A stretch of 64,000 bases of DNA from Hygrophila difformis (taxonomy: Eukaryota; Streptophyta; Magnoliopsida; Lamiales; Acanthaceae), in NCBI GenBank assembly GCA_030278955.1, contig JAOANR010000001.1, positions 3,956,874-4,020,873 on the forward strand, in the 5' to 3' direction. Under the pieces are notes generated by a model. It worked only from the letters and a program-made list of their open reading frames with translations. It made no database searches and had not been told where the DNA came from. The stretch's first letter is position 1; every line of letters starts with the position of its first letter. The position numbers and the translations under genes are program-made. Below are positions 46,526 to 57,884 of this stretch, piece after piece.

Positions 46526-47203
46526 GTGAAATATATTTATGTTTATGGTATATTATTCTCATTTGTGCCCTTCATTTTATTCCTTTTGACCTTTCGTTTA
46601 TATTGTCAGAGAGGAGCTGCAGTTCACTAGAAGACTGTTAAAGTAACTGATTCAACAACATTGTGGGTGCAGAACTGTTGTGCGGGTGCTATATAGATGG
46701 TCTCCCAATCATGTTCTGCAAATTAGATTGTGCCTTTTTTTTGCTCTCTTTATTCTTCTGCTTTGTTTTTCTTTTCTTTCTGTGTTCTTGCATTTACTAC
46801 AGAAATCGGCTTGAAAGTGATGGATGACATTCTTTTGATGTTATGGTTAAATTTTGAATTTTTTTAATTGACATCACCTTTTCTCTTTGAGAAATTTTCT
46901 AATTGTATTCTATCTAAAGAGGCCCTGCATGGGGCTGGTACGTGCATGGAATGGAATGAGTGCAGGTCGTGACTGAGGTGAGCCCGGCATCCCTTGTAGG
47001 CTTTTGCCGCCTTGTGTGAGATTCCTACTTATACTTAAAAACCTTGGACTGCAGATTAAGAATATTTATGCAATTGCAGAATCAGGACATCTTTCTCCAA
47101 TTTTGGTCAGAATCATAAGTTAACAATTAGCTTATGATTGAACATTTCATCCTTTGTTTGTGTAAAATTCTATCTTTTGAATTTTTTTTCCCCTCAATTC
47201 TAG
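46526..47203. other. Intron-like DNA at the start of duplicate block B
   Basis: No exon found. Similarity to block A starts at about 47052 and continues to about 49640. Confidence 0.45.
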
Positions 47204-47287
47204 TGTGTCTTGTAGTTGCTATTGTCACTATATGGAAGTCTTTCAATGAGGAGCAACCACATGAGAACACCACCACCTACTCTGTTG
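47204..47287 (+). pseudogene. Unidentified host-gene exon, copy B (hydrophobic segment)
   Basis: 84 nt between AATTCTAG and GTAAGC. It encodes VCLVVAIVTIWKSFNEEQ then PHENTTTYSVG, paralogous to 41621-41704. Length, splice sites and frame are kept, so both copies derive from a real exon. Confidence 0.5.
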
Positions 47288-48409
47288 GTAAGCCATTAAG
47301 ACCATATGCTTCAGTTTTTCTCCGTGTGTTTGTTATGATATCTTATTACATATGCATGTGCTTTAGGTAACACAAGATGGATAGGAACAGGAATGCCATG
47401 TTGTCATTGATTCGTATGATGAATATTGTTCTCCATGTCATTGCTTCAAATAGGAACAGGAATGCCTTTCCCCGCATGGAGAAGGACAAGGGCTGGGTAA
47501 ATGTTGTGTGACTTTGAAATTAATTCTGCTGAAATTCGTTGTTCTAAAAAAAGATAAAATGTTTATTGTTTATTGAAGTTATACGATAATTATCTGCACT
47601 AATTGTTCCCACGTGTAATAGTTATTCTAATCATATCTTTTTTTTACTTTTTTTTCTTTTTGTCAGAATTAGACTTCAGGGAGACGAAAGCATGACAATA
47701 TCATCATCATAAACAATTTGTCATAATTCATTTCTACTTGAAGTATAATCCATGGCCACATATTTTAGCTAATAATTTAGCATTGATTTTAAATTTACTC
47801 TACTGTTGTTGGGAGGCATTTGAAGAAATGCATTAATTGGATAACTCTGAACAAGTGTATAAAGATTATTCATTTATTCACTACCATTCAGGGCCACAAG
47901 TAGGTTTTATTCTCAACTTTGTTACCATCTTGTCATTTTACTCCAACTTTCTACCTGTATATTCTTGGTAGCATTGTAACTTGCAGTATCCTTTGTGCAC
48001 CTGTAGCGTGTAGCCATTATTTTATATACCTGATTCTTTCTTTAACTAGTCCACTTATCTTTTTATTTATTTAATTTTATCAATATGGATTTATTTTAAA
48101 ATTTTGTGGCTTGTTGTATGGTTTGGGCCAAAAATTTTGATTAGATATTCTGCAGGCCCAATAAAAAGGATACAGTTAAAGTAATGATGGGTCTCCAACA
48201 GATACAACTCTGAAAAATTCATGGGTGGAATCTTTCATTCATTTATCATCAATTTGGGAACTTAGATAGAGATCCTGAAGAATGGATATGTTTATCATTC
48301 TTTTCCTGTTTGAAGTTAAAGATTACTGATTATTTTCCTTTATACTATCCATCAATTTACTTGGCATTGTTGTTATTCTTTAATGCAACACTAATTTCTA
48401 TATTTTCAG

Positions 48410-48504
48410 AGATCAGGGCTTACAACCCTTCCTCAATTCCACCAGAGTATGCTGACTCCTGGAATCCTACAGCTTTAGTTGGTGTCTCTCTTGATACTGG
48501 TTCG
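48410..48504 (+). pseudogene. Unidentified host-gene exon, copy B1 (longest, frame-consistent version)
   Basis: 95 nt after TATTTTCAG, reading IRAYNPSSIPPEYADSWN then PTALVGVSLDTGS without a stop; the donor is GTGCAT. The A copies lack 8 nt in the middle (ATTCCACC-like) and lose this frame, so B1 is likely nearest the ancestral exon. Confidence 0.5.
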
Positions 48505-49020
48505 GTGCATCTTGATTGTTTCATTCGTATTTCTATATATTTTTGTTTATTTATTTTTTTAATTTTTCAAATTTTTGAGTTTTTTTTACATGAACTTATT
48601 CTTATCTTCTAATAGGTAGCTATGGATGTGTACCATTGATTTAGTGGGGCAATGATTTTTATTTCATTAATTTAAGAAAATTTATAATATAGGAGTTCAG
48701 AAAGAAAGGCAGGGCGGTGAGCCGAATTGAAAAGGAGGAAATAGGTAGCTATGGATGTGTACCATTGATTTTCTAGACAAAGATTTTGTTTTTCTGCATT
48801 TCATTGGTATTGCCCTCTCATTTAGTGGAAACTAAATGATTCATAACAGAAGACTTTGATGTCCGAAGTTTGAACTCCTTTGAGTTGGCTCTTCTATTGA
48901 GTAATCACACACATTCACACACGGGTTGTATTATTGGGTCGCACGACATAGAAAATGGTATTTATGTTTTGTACTACTTTACATTCTAAATTGTTATGGC
49001 CCTGCTCCCTGAAAGGTTGC

Positions 49021-49278
49021 TACTCCCTCCGTCCCATTAAAAGTGGCCTCTTTTGACTCTGGACACTGTTCATTGTTTAACTTTGACTCAATTTTATTGT
49101 ATTGATACAAGAAGAGAAAAATAGTCAAGTGTGATCTTGTTATAATCGTCTAATTTTTAAAATATACATTTTTATATCATTTTTACTTATACCGATTTTG
49201 AGATATAAAGCGTTTAATAATTGCATTGGATTTTGTGTAGAAGAGAAAGGGGCCACTTTTAATGGGACGGAGGGAGTA
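49021..49278. mobile_element. Stowaway MITE (Tc1/mariner type)
   Basis: TA|CTCCCTCCGTCCCATTAAAA ... TTTTAATGGGACGGAGGGAG|TA: perfect ~25-bp terminal inverted repeats and a TA duplication. The paralogous site at about 43276-43290 (GGTTGCTACTAAATAAG) is empty, which shows the exact insertion point. Confidence 0.95.
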
Positions 49279-50205
49279 CTAAATAAGAAAATTTTCTCAG
49301 AAAATAAGCTTGATAGAGGGATCATGACAATGCCATTTCCGCTCTACAATAAAAAAAGTAATGCAAAATAATGTAGCATGGTTTCTTAACCGAAAAAACA
49401 TTTTTTTTTCCTGATTTCCTTTGTAGCTGAAAATTCCTTCTCAAGAAACATAATCAGCATCATTTTGTTCCCTCCATGCGTAGAATTTTATAATTTAAAT
49501 ATGTTGCTCCTAACACATTAAACAGGGTTGTGTATCTAAATTTTATTCTATGTGGTCAAGTTGAATTGCGGGAAACCTCTCACGTTTCAGAATACATGCA
49601 TGATGCAAAGAAAGTTTGCCTTTGCAACTGTTTATCTAGCACCTACTGAATAGAATGGGAAGAAATTGTATCGGTGCCACTCCCTCTTGAGATCTTGAAA
49701 GTTTTTCTATAATTTGATCCTGAGATTTCACTATCTACTTGGATGCCATATTTGCATTAACAGCTCCATTCCAAAATCTGGGTTCATGGGTGCAAGTGCT
49801 GTGACTTGAATAATTTGTTACTTTTGTACAGTTTGGATGCTTAATATAACATAACACATGGTTTGGTTTCCTCAATTTTGAGTGTCTGATTGATCCTTGG
49901 TCTAGCAAATTGTAGTTGGTCTTTCTGTTGTGGTGTTGATATTAAAATGTTTTCCTTGTATGCAAGGTGTAATGTTCACAGCATCAAACCTAAGAAGTTC
50001 TTTGTCATGTGGTATCAAGGGGGTTATGTATCAAAGTTACTCCTCAAAGTACCCAGGCACATTCTAGGTATAGGTGGTGGTATGTAGGGTATGTCTTGTT
50101 GGTGTTAATGTTTATTAGGTGCACACCATCCATACCCACTCGAAATTCAAGACTATGTGGTTAATTGTATTTATGTCTAATTGATGAACTAACCTGTGTG
50201 TTTAG

Positions 50206-50288
50206 ATTGTGCCACCGGAGCTGAACAGCTGAAAGACCTTCATAGGCTATATTTCAAGAATCCAGAATTGATGCTTGGCTCAAAAAAG
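50206..50288 (+). pseudogene. Unidentified exon-like segment next to a hAT MITE
   Basis: 83 nt after GTTTAG. One frame reads DCATGAEQLKDLHRLYFK then NPELMLGSKK; the donor would be AAAG|GTTTTG. It ends 9 nt before the MITE. Gene not recognised. Confidence 0.35.
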
Positions 50289-50297
50289 GTTTTGAAC

Positions 50298-50834
50298 CAT
50301 AGTTGTTAAGATCCCGATCTTGATCTTAGGATCTTACGATTTTACGATCACGCCTCTCTAAAACGATCCCGATCCTTGTAGGATCTTAAAATTAGTAAGA
50401 TCCCGATCTTGATAGTAGAATGTTACGATCTTATAGTTATACTCCATAAAACGCTTCTACGATCTTACGATCTTACCCTCTTAAACGCATAAAATTTTTG
50501 TAGTATTTTATGATTTGGGATCAAAGTAACTTGTTTCTTTTAATTTTAAACTTAAGAGCTTGTATTCTTTATGTATGATGTGTAAAAAAAACATAATATG
50601 TATGTATGGGGAAATATTTTATATTTGATTGTGATGTTTTTTTTATTATATTGTATTAATTAACTTGCAAGATTCATAAACACACAAAATAATACTTTAA
50701 CTTTTTAGTACGCATAATTGAGGTTATCCATTATTCCAAATTCATAAGATCTTAGGATCCCGATTCGATCCTACGATCCCGATCTTGTAAAGAGAAAAAC
50801 GATCCCATATAGGATCCCGATCTTAACAACCTTG
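50298..50834. mobile_element. hAT-type MITE, GATC-rich
   Basis: 537 bp. Ends CATAGTTGTTAAGATC and (complement) CAAGGTTGTTAAGATC are 14/16 inverted repeats, flanked by the 8-bp duplication TTTTGAAC (50290-50297, 50835-50842), the length typical of hAT. The interior is full of GATCTTACGATC/GATCCCGATC repeats. No transposase. Confidence 0.9.
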
Positions 50835-50842
50835 TTTTGAAC

Positions 50843-52259
50843 TGATTTTTTATTTTATTTTATTTTATTTTGATCCTTCTGCTTTGTTCCTATTTTTACA
50901 GACTAATGTAAACTTCATTTTTAGTTTGGTCACACTCACACAGGACTGTGGTTCTCATCTTAAAATGGAATTATCCGTCATTGGTGGTTTCATATTTCAT
51001 GGTGTGTCATGTCCAAGGTCGGGTGATTCTATAACAGGCATTGTCTTGCCAATTTGGTTTTTATATTGAATCTATACATTATTTTAGGTGTATTGGTGAC
51101 AAATAAATGTCATGATCCGGGAAAATGGGTGATTATGTCTAGACCTGAGTGCTCAAACAGGCTTTCAAACATTTATATATCTTCGGCCTATCAGTAATTG
51201 TATATCTACATGCTTGTGTGAACCATAATGTGTTGGTTTTCAAACATGTATCCATTTTGTTGTGACACGTCAATATGAACTTTTGCACATCAATGTTTCT
51301 TCATCTGAACTATGAATTGTATTATTCTAATGTCCTTGAGTATATGTAACTTTGGTGTTTGTTACGGAAACCTATTGTAGCTAAATAAATCTCCAATGCT
51401 TTGACCTTCAAGTTTAGAGTTGCAATTTCTACGATAAGGTGTGTGTGTGTGTGTTGTGAACTTGAATACTTCATTATAAGATGATTCTTGGCTATACAAC
51501 TTGTAGCTGATGTTGTATCATTGTATCCAACATTATTGAGTTTTGACCTACAACCTGATCGACTACTTTTGTTGCGGTGGATTGGGTTTTTCAACATGTA
51601 GTTGTACGTTTTGCATTCTTGAACATCTTTGGGGTAGAGATACATCTTGTATAGTTATGCCAATGCAATGATATTTGCTTTTTGAAAGTTGTGTTTCTAT
51701 TCCTACAATTGTTATTATCTTTGGGTAGAGATATATACTGTTTTGATAGTTATTTATTTATTTATTTTTTAATTGGTTCATTTAGTTTTAACTATTAAAA
51801 GTGTAATTTGGACTTCTAAATATTTTTCTAAAGAAAAATCTAGTAACTTGAGAAAAGAAAATGATGAAAGTGCAGTATTATATTATGATATATAATAAAT
51901 GATAGAATCATAATTTTGTTGTGATACCTAAATTGTCATTTTAAGTCATAATTAATCTATCTATAATAAAATAAGTACTCAATCAGTAAAAAAAAAATTT
52001 CAATATACTATAAAATTAAATTTTAATATATTAATATTTTTATTATATATATAATATTATAATTAGGAGGGTGATAATTTAATGAATTGATTTTTCTATA
52101 TATACTTCATTTGTATAAAAGTTTGAATTTATGTCTTGGTATGTAGTATGAAAATATTTTAAAAATTTGTTTCTTATATCATTTAATAAAAACGATAATA
52201 GAAATTATATATTATAAAAATATAAAAAAATTATTAAACATATTAATAAAGTAGATAGG
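50843..52259. other. AT-rich DNA, no gene recognised
   Basis: T-rich to 51700, then strongly AT-rich. A (GT)n run at about 51439-51456. No exon or transposon recognised. Confidence 0.5.
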
Positions 52260-52660
52260 AATTTGGTTTAGTGATCCTACCTTCCTCTTATTAATAATAT
52301 ACATTTAAAGGTAAATAAATAAATAAATTACTTAAAGAAAGAGGATGAGGAGAAAGAAAGTAGCATGGGCCTTTTGGGCTATTATTGGTCCAGAAAAAAA
52401 TTAAGTCTAAATGTAAACCGTGTCGGCACCGCGTCTAAGTGTCTAACGCCTAACGGTCACATATTTTCTCTTATAAATATGTGCTCTTTGACTCGTGCTT
52501 TCTGACCTCTGCTTTCTTTCCGCCCTCCTGCTTAGGTCTGGGGTGGCGCCATGAGACCCGCCCTTTTTCTATGCCCGACTTTCTTTCTGCTCTTCTGCTA
52601 GGGTCTGGGGGTGACGCCATGAGACCCGCCCACTATTGCGGAGAAAAAGAAATCCGCCCT
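52260..52660 (+). promoter_or_regulatory. Promoter-like region paralogous to 37928-38310, with a tandem leader duplication
   Basis: Shares TAAAGGTAAATAAATAAATA, CATGGGCCT, AACGGTCACAT, a TATA box (TTATAAATA near 52473) and a CT-rich leader with GTCTGGGGTGGCGCCATGAG. The leader is tandemly duplicated: TCTGGGG(T)GGCGCCATGAGACCCGCCC occurs at about 52536 and 52603 in slightly different form. Confidence 0.55.
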
Positions 52661-53339
52661 TTACATTGAATTGTTGCTGCAGATCCATCTAAATATGGCG
52701 TTGAATTGTTGTCGCCAATCTTCTTGCAGCCAATTACATTCCTCATGTCGCCAATCCTCCATCTATCCCTATTGTCCTTCAGAATAGAGATGACCTATAT
52801 CCACGCCAAGCGGGGATAGTGTTAGGATTTTGGGCAAGCCTTGAATCTTGATACATTGTGCAAGCGGTTGGTCGCCTTATATCTGATGCTGGATGGACAT
52901 ATTTTATATCTATGCTAACTGTAAGGAACTCTTCGCTTCCATTTTTCGTTAAATTTACATTTCCATAATAACCGATGCTTTGTGCTGCTGGATGGGTGTT
53001 GCTAACATGAGGTAGTATATATTCAAGTCATAGTTGTGCCATTAATTGATGGCATACTGGCATGTTCCATGCCTGATCTTACCTGGTGTGGAGCTCGCAT
53101 GTGTATCACTGGGGTTGGAATGCTGGAATCGAGTGGATCCCCTCCATGTGTGAGTGCATTTTGTGTTATCCTGTAGCTTGGCCTGGTTTCTTTGTATGTC
53201 ATTTGTGATGTCAATATCAATTAGAATCACAAATAGACTATTATATCTCCATATCTATCTTAGTTTATTTATAAATTGTTTTTTGCTATTTAGGCAATAA
53301 GAATCTCGAATATATTCATCGTGCTTGGTTTAAGATTAT
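52661..53339. other. Intron-like host DNA, no gene recognised
   Basis: No supported exon. A CATTGAATTGTTG(C/T)(C/T)G pair occurs near 52665 and 52700. Confidence 0.4.
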
Positions 53340-53892
53340 AATGCACGGGAGTTGGGAGTTTGGGAGATTGAACGGAAAAACGTATTGGGAGTAGCGGCAA
53401 AAGAAACGAAAGAATATCCATGGAAGCCAAGTAAATTCTGTCTCTTCACGTTTCCGCTTTCAAGAAAACAAAGAAAATTGTTGATTTTCCTTTTATCATT
53501 TTCCTTTAATTTGATTCCCAGTGTTGCAAGGACAGGGGTTCAAGGTTGCATCAAGAACACGATAAGTTGAATGTTTTCTGTTGTAAGGAGTCCTGATATG
53601 TCCCTATTCATTGATTTTTTTTTTATTTTTTAACATCAATTTTTGTTTTAATAAATGAAATCGTAGAAAATTGTGTCATTTTCCTTTTTATCCCCTACCT
53701 TTGTTTTGATTCCAATCTTGAAAGGGAAGGGAGTTCAAGGTTACATCAAGAACAAGACAGGTTGAATGTTTTCTGTCTTCTCAGTCAGTTTTTGGATGAA
53801 CCATATAAGTTATATGGAGTGCCTCCTCATATGTCCCTTGGGAAATCAATTTTGGCTTTAATACATGAAAACACATAAAATTGTTTTCTTTT
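53340..53892 (+). repeat. Third copy of a duplicated host segment (block C)
   Basis: Matches 45110-45670: GAATATCCATGGAAGC, CTTTCAAGAAAACAA, GTTGCAAGGACAGGG, AGTTGAATGTTTTCTGTTGT, GGGAGTTCAAGGTTACATCA. The similarity stops where the Copia LTR begins at 53893. Confidence 0.7.
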
Positions 53893-54552
53893 TGTTGGGA
53901 ATTCACCAAACACTTCACAAATTCAAAATTTGCAGCGGACAAACAATTCCCAAGTTGTTAGAATTTCGCAGGAACATTAACAAAAACAAGCAAACAATGA
54001 ACACAAGGATTTACGTGGAAAACCCTTCCAATTCGAAAGGTAAAAACCACGAGGCTCTTGAGCCTATCTCAAATCCACTATCACCAAAGGAGATTACACC
54101 AAAGTCTGCTCAAATCACAACAAAAGATGTGGCCTTACAACAACACAAAGTCACCACAATCTCAACTCCACCAAGAACACCAAATCGGAAAATAAGAACT
54201 CAAAACTGCAGCCCCGAACAGAAAATTATACAAAAATTTCTAACCGTTGAAATTCGATTTCCACCGTACAAAATCAAGAACAAGATGTCCCGCACCTGCT
54301 GTAAAAATTTCAACCCGATCGGACAAGGTTTGGTGTGCCGATTGGCCGGAAATCAGAAACTGGACGGAGAGGTTTTGTTGCTGCGTTTTGCTCTCTTTTC
54401 TTTCTCTTGTTTTCTCTCTATGGCTGCTGTGTTGTGTGGAATAATTGACAGCTCTCCTCTCAATAATGAAGGCTGCCCAAGTCTCTCTCACCAATAATGA
54501 AGATTGCCCAATTTACAATTATTTTGTTGACTAAGTTGGGAGGACCCCAACA
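53893..54552 (-). repeat. Copia 3' LTR
   Basis: On the plus strand TGTTGGGAATTC ... GGACCCCAACA (660 bp), inverted terminal TGTTGGG/CCCAACA. On the minus strand it is preceded by a purine tract and the Copia RNase H frame, so it is the 3' LTR of a minus-strand element. No 5' LTR lies in the window. Confidence 0.8.
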
Positions 54553-54570
54553 AATCTCCCCCTCCTCCCG
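54553..54570 (-). promoter_or_regulatory. Copia polypurine tract
   Basis: On the minus strand GGGAGGAGGGGGAGATT runs directly into the LTR start TGTTGGGG. Confidence 0.8.
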
Positions 54571-54571
54571 A

Positions 54572-55471
54572 CTATGTGGAGGAACTTGTCATCCCGACAA
54601 GTGAGCAACAAAATTCAAATTTCCATCTTGGTACACATTTCGTAAGCATATCAGCTCCATTATCATCTGTATGCACCTTCTCAAGGTATATCGATTTCTC
54701 ATCCAACACGTCACGCAACCAATGATATCTCGTATCAATGTGTTTAGACTTTGAATGAAAACTAGGATGTTTACTAAGATGGATAGCACTTTGATTGTCA
54801 CAAAATAAGGCATACCTCTCTTGAGCATAGCCAAGCTCGTTGAGAAATTTCTTCACCCAAAGCATCTCCTTGCACGCTTCAGTAGCTGCAATAAATTCAG
54901 CTTCAGTTGTTGACAATGCAACACATTTCTGCCTTCTAGATTGCCAAGAGATTGCTCCCCCTGCAAAGACAATCACATAACCTGAAGTGGATTTGCGAGT
55001 ATCAATATCACCCGCCATATCAGCATCAGTGAAACCACGAAGAACTAAATCTTCACTTCCAAAACAGAGTTTCAAATCTGATGTACCACGAAGATATCTC
55101 AAGATCCACTTCACAGCTTTCCAATGTTCTCTTCCAGGATTTGAGAGAAAACGACTTACAGTGCTCACACCATGGGCTATATCAGGCCTTGTACATACCA
55201 TTGCATACATCAAACTTCCAACTGCTGATGAATAGGGAACATTTTCCATATCTTTCTTCTCTTCTTCAGTGGAAGGACATTGAGAAACACTCAATTTCAT
55301 GTGTGTTGCCAATGGAGTACTAACAGGCTTAGCATTTTCCATATGAAACCTTTGAAGCACCTTCTGAATATAATTCTCCTGAGATAGCCAAAGTTTACCA
55401 ACTTTTCTATCCCTCAAAATGATCATGCTGCTCTCAAAATAAAGAATTACACTTGCAGCTAATACAAACAT
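54572..55471 (-). pseudogene. Ty1/Copia polyprotein, C-terminal RT edge and RNase H only
   Basis: A 299-codon frame. From about residue 15 it reads ILRDRKVGKLWLSQENYIQK, then YSSAVGSLMYAMVCTRPDIA and HWKAVKWILRYLRGTS, typical of the RT-RNase H connection in Copia. The RNase H domain has its acidic residues: GFTDADMAGDIDTRKSTSGY, STTEAEFIAATEACKEMLW, FCDNQSAIHLSKH and HIDTRYHWLRD. It ends MLTKCVPRWKFEFC, the usual C-terminus just before the PPT. RT catalytic blocks, integrase and gag are missing. The first residues (MFVLAASVILYFESS) are not Copia-like, so the element is truncated at about 55430, next to a T run at 55483-55503. Its own ATG is accidental. Confidence 0.87.
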
Positions 55472-56340
55472 GTCTGCCTCTCTCTTTTTTTTTTTTTTTT
55501 TTTGGTGGCTTTCAATAGCTTGGTACGTTTATGAGAGGAATTCCATTGTCTGAAAATTGCAGACAGAACTTCAACTCTTTGTTCATAACACTCCGGTTAG
55601 AGGAACACATTCCAAACTATTTATTTCCACTGCCCTGGTATTTTTATTTTTTTTTATAGAGAGAGGTAGTACAATAACAAAATCACATGTCGAATACAAA
55701 AACTCAATCAACTCACATCAAGTGCAACCTTTAACCAATTTCACATGTAATGATACTTAAACAAATTTCCTCATGTTCCTAGGGTTCAAATGAGTGTATG
55801 GCCATAATCGAAGAAAAAGGTCTCAGGCTAAGGGGTTAAACATGAACCAAGAAAAATGGATATATCATCAATAGGCTCAGAGTGGTTCACTAAAGGATAA
55901 ACATGGGTCAAGGGGAAAACAAGGCCAAAATGGGGTATTCCTAGTGCCCTTATCATTTTATTTGCATCAAGATTCAAAAATGAGAGTACAATCAACTATG
56001 TATAATCAAGCAAGTTCTAGAAAATCAAGTCTCATGCGTTTCACACAACAAGAAAATTTGAGCAAATATGTGATGAGTTTTTTTTTATTTTTTTTTATTT
56101 TTTATTTTTTATTTTTTATTTCATGGATTTTTTTTTTATGCTTAAAAAAAGGCTCAAATTTAAAAAAAAGGCTCAAATAGCTCACTTAGGGTTAAGTGAT
56201 AGAAAACTAAGCATACCCCTCAATTAATTTGACTAAGAACATGGCAAACTCTACAAAATTCAAGCAATGCATATAAGACTTGGCAAGACAACGCAAGAGG
56301 ATAAGCTAGGAAGTTCAAAAATCATATTCATGTGTAAGCA
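55472..56340. other. Retrotransposon-like noncoding DNA
   Basis: A T run at 55483-55503, then AT-rich DNA with phrases common in noncoding parts of Athila/Tat elements (AATAGGCTCAGAGTGGTTCAC, CTCATGCGTTTCACACAACA). (TTTTTAT)n at 56080-56118. No gene. Confidence 0.45.
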
Positions 56341-56439
56341 TATCCCTAAAAATCCCCCCACACCTAAATCATGCAATGTCCCTATTGCAAAATAAAGATG
56401 AAATTAAGAGGAGGAGATAAGAACTTCCCTGGATTAGGT

Positions 56440-56640
56440 GGAGGCGCCCGCGGGGCCTATTGTTTGGCCCGGAGGATCTCTAAAATAGAGTCCATCTTTG
56501 CTTCAATGCGAGCCTGGGAAGTTTGAATTTCGGTCTGAGATGCTTTCAAGGTGGCAACTTTGTTGGACCTTTCTTTGTTGGGGGTTTAGAAACCCCTTTT
56601 GACGTAGGTGCCAAATCAGTTTTTTTAGATCGAGTAGCCG
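56440..56640 (-). other. 3' noncoding or residual ORF of the Athila-like element
   Basis: The minus strand reads MDSILEILRAKQ and preceding KVATLKASQTEIQTSQARI-like helical text. This resembles the short coiled-coil region found near the 3' end of some Athila/Tat elements. Weak call. Confidence 0.3.
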
Positions 56641-57049
56641 GGGTGTTCTTTCTCCCTATTGTAGGTCCCTGCACTCAGAAAGCTCCACAAACAACCAAGT
56701 AGCAACAAGAATAGCACAATCCAATACCCCTAGAGCAAACCACAGTTCAAAGAAGTTAAAAATCCAGACTAGCCAATTCCAAACCCATGTTAATTCACAA
56801 TATGCACACTTCAACAAATCATAGCTTCGCATCCCATTTTTAATTTCAGAAATTTCCAATAGAATCAATTGAAATTAGTCAATACTCAATACTATCTCTG
56901 AATACACCAATAATCCCAATTGACCAAGCATATAATAATATCAGTGTGCACAATTCAATTCCAATTATGAACTCTAATTCAGCAAATAACCACAGAAGGA
57001 ATAACTAGATTTGTGCAGGGGATTAGGGATTCCAAAAGAGGGATAATGT

Positions 57050-57800
57050 GACTTACAAAATTAGGGTTCCGGCGATGGGCTGTCGGGGGGCGGCGCGTGG
57101 TGGTTCAGATCGAGAGAGGGGGCGGCGCGTAGGTGCGGCGGGCGGCGGCTGCTCGCAGGGTGAACGGCGGAGGGTGGCGGCGCTGAGCGAAGTGGCCGGC
57201 GGTGCTGCGGTGGTGCGGTGGATGAGAACAGAGACAGAGACGCACGGCGGGCTGAGGACGAAGGAGGGAGATGGAGGCGGATGGTGGTGGTGAGTGGCGG
57301 CGGCAGGCGAGGACGATGGAGGGCGGAGGTTGAAGATTCTGGCGGCGGCGGAGCGAGCGAGACGAGGCGATAGGTGGCCGGCGGGCGAGGTCGATGGAGG
57401 CGCGAGGGAGATGGCCGGATTTGCGACTGCTCGGAACTGGGGTGGAGTCGACGGCGCTGGTTCAGGAAAGTGGCGGCGGCGCTCGGATCTGAGGACGCCG
57501 GGGGTTCGCGAAGCAGAGGCGGTGGAGGTTGGGCGGCGGACGTGCGGCGAGCGAGAGAGAGAGGAAGGGCGGCGCTGTCGACCTTCGCCGAGCAGAGGGC
57601 GGTGACGGGGCGGCGCGAGGTTAGGGTTCCGGCGACGAAGTTTGGCGGCGCTTTCGTGGTGCTCCGGCGGAGGGGCGTACGGGTGGCGGAGGACGGTGGT
57701 GCTCCGGCGGAGGCTGTCCGGACGACGAGCGGAGGTGTGGCGGCGCTGGGTGGATTCCGGCGGTGGTGAGGGGTGAGAGAGAGAGAGAGAGAGTTTGGTG
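57050..57800. repeat. GC-rich low-complexity block
   Basis: GGCGGCGG-type sequence with TTAGGGTTCCGGCGA at both 57060 and 57622 and GTGGTGCTCCGGCGGAGG repeated near 57656 and 57698. It ends in a (GA)n run at about 57774-57794. Long frames here are compositional. It may be part of an LTR or captured host DNA. Confidence 0.55.
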
Positions 57801-57884
57801 TTTCTACTAGGGCTTGAAATGAGTGAATATTTGGACTGATTTTTGCCTTATTCCCTATTTAATTGCAGTCTATTTTTGTTCCTT

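Noticed and set aside
51439..51456. (GT)n and other short (AT)n runs (10139, 44268) as functional elements
   Set aside because: Ordinary microsatellites in plant noncoding DNA.
37928..53890. Whole host segment as a single Helitron or Pack-MULE
   Set aside because: Gene fragments fit, but I could not find Helitron TC/CTRR ends with hairpin or long MULE inverted repeats with 9-bp duplications.
57048..57769. Gly/Arg-rich proteins in the GC-rich block
   Set aside because: Low-complexity composition, overlapping frames, no domain; GC-rich DNA has few stop codons.
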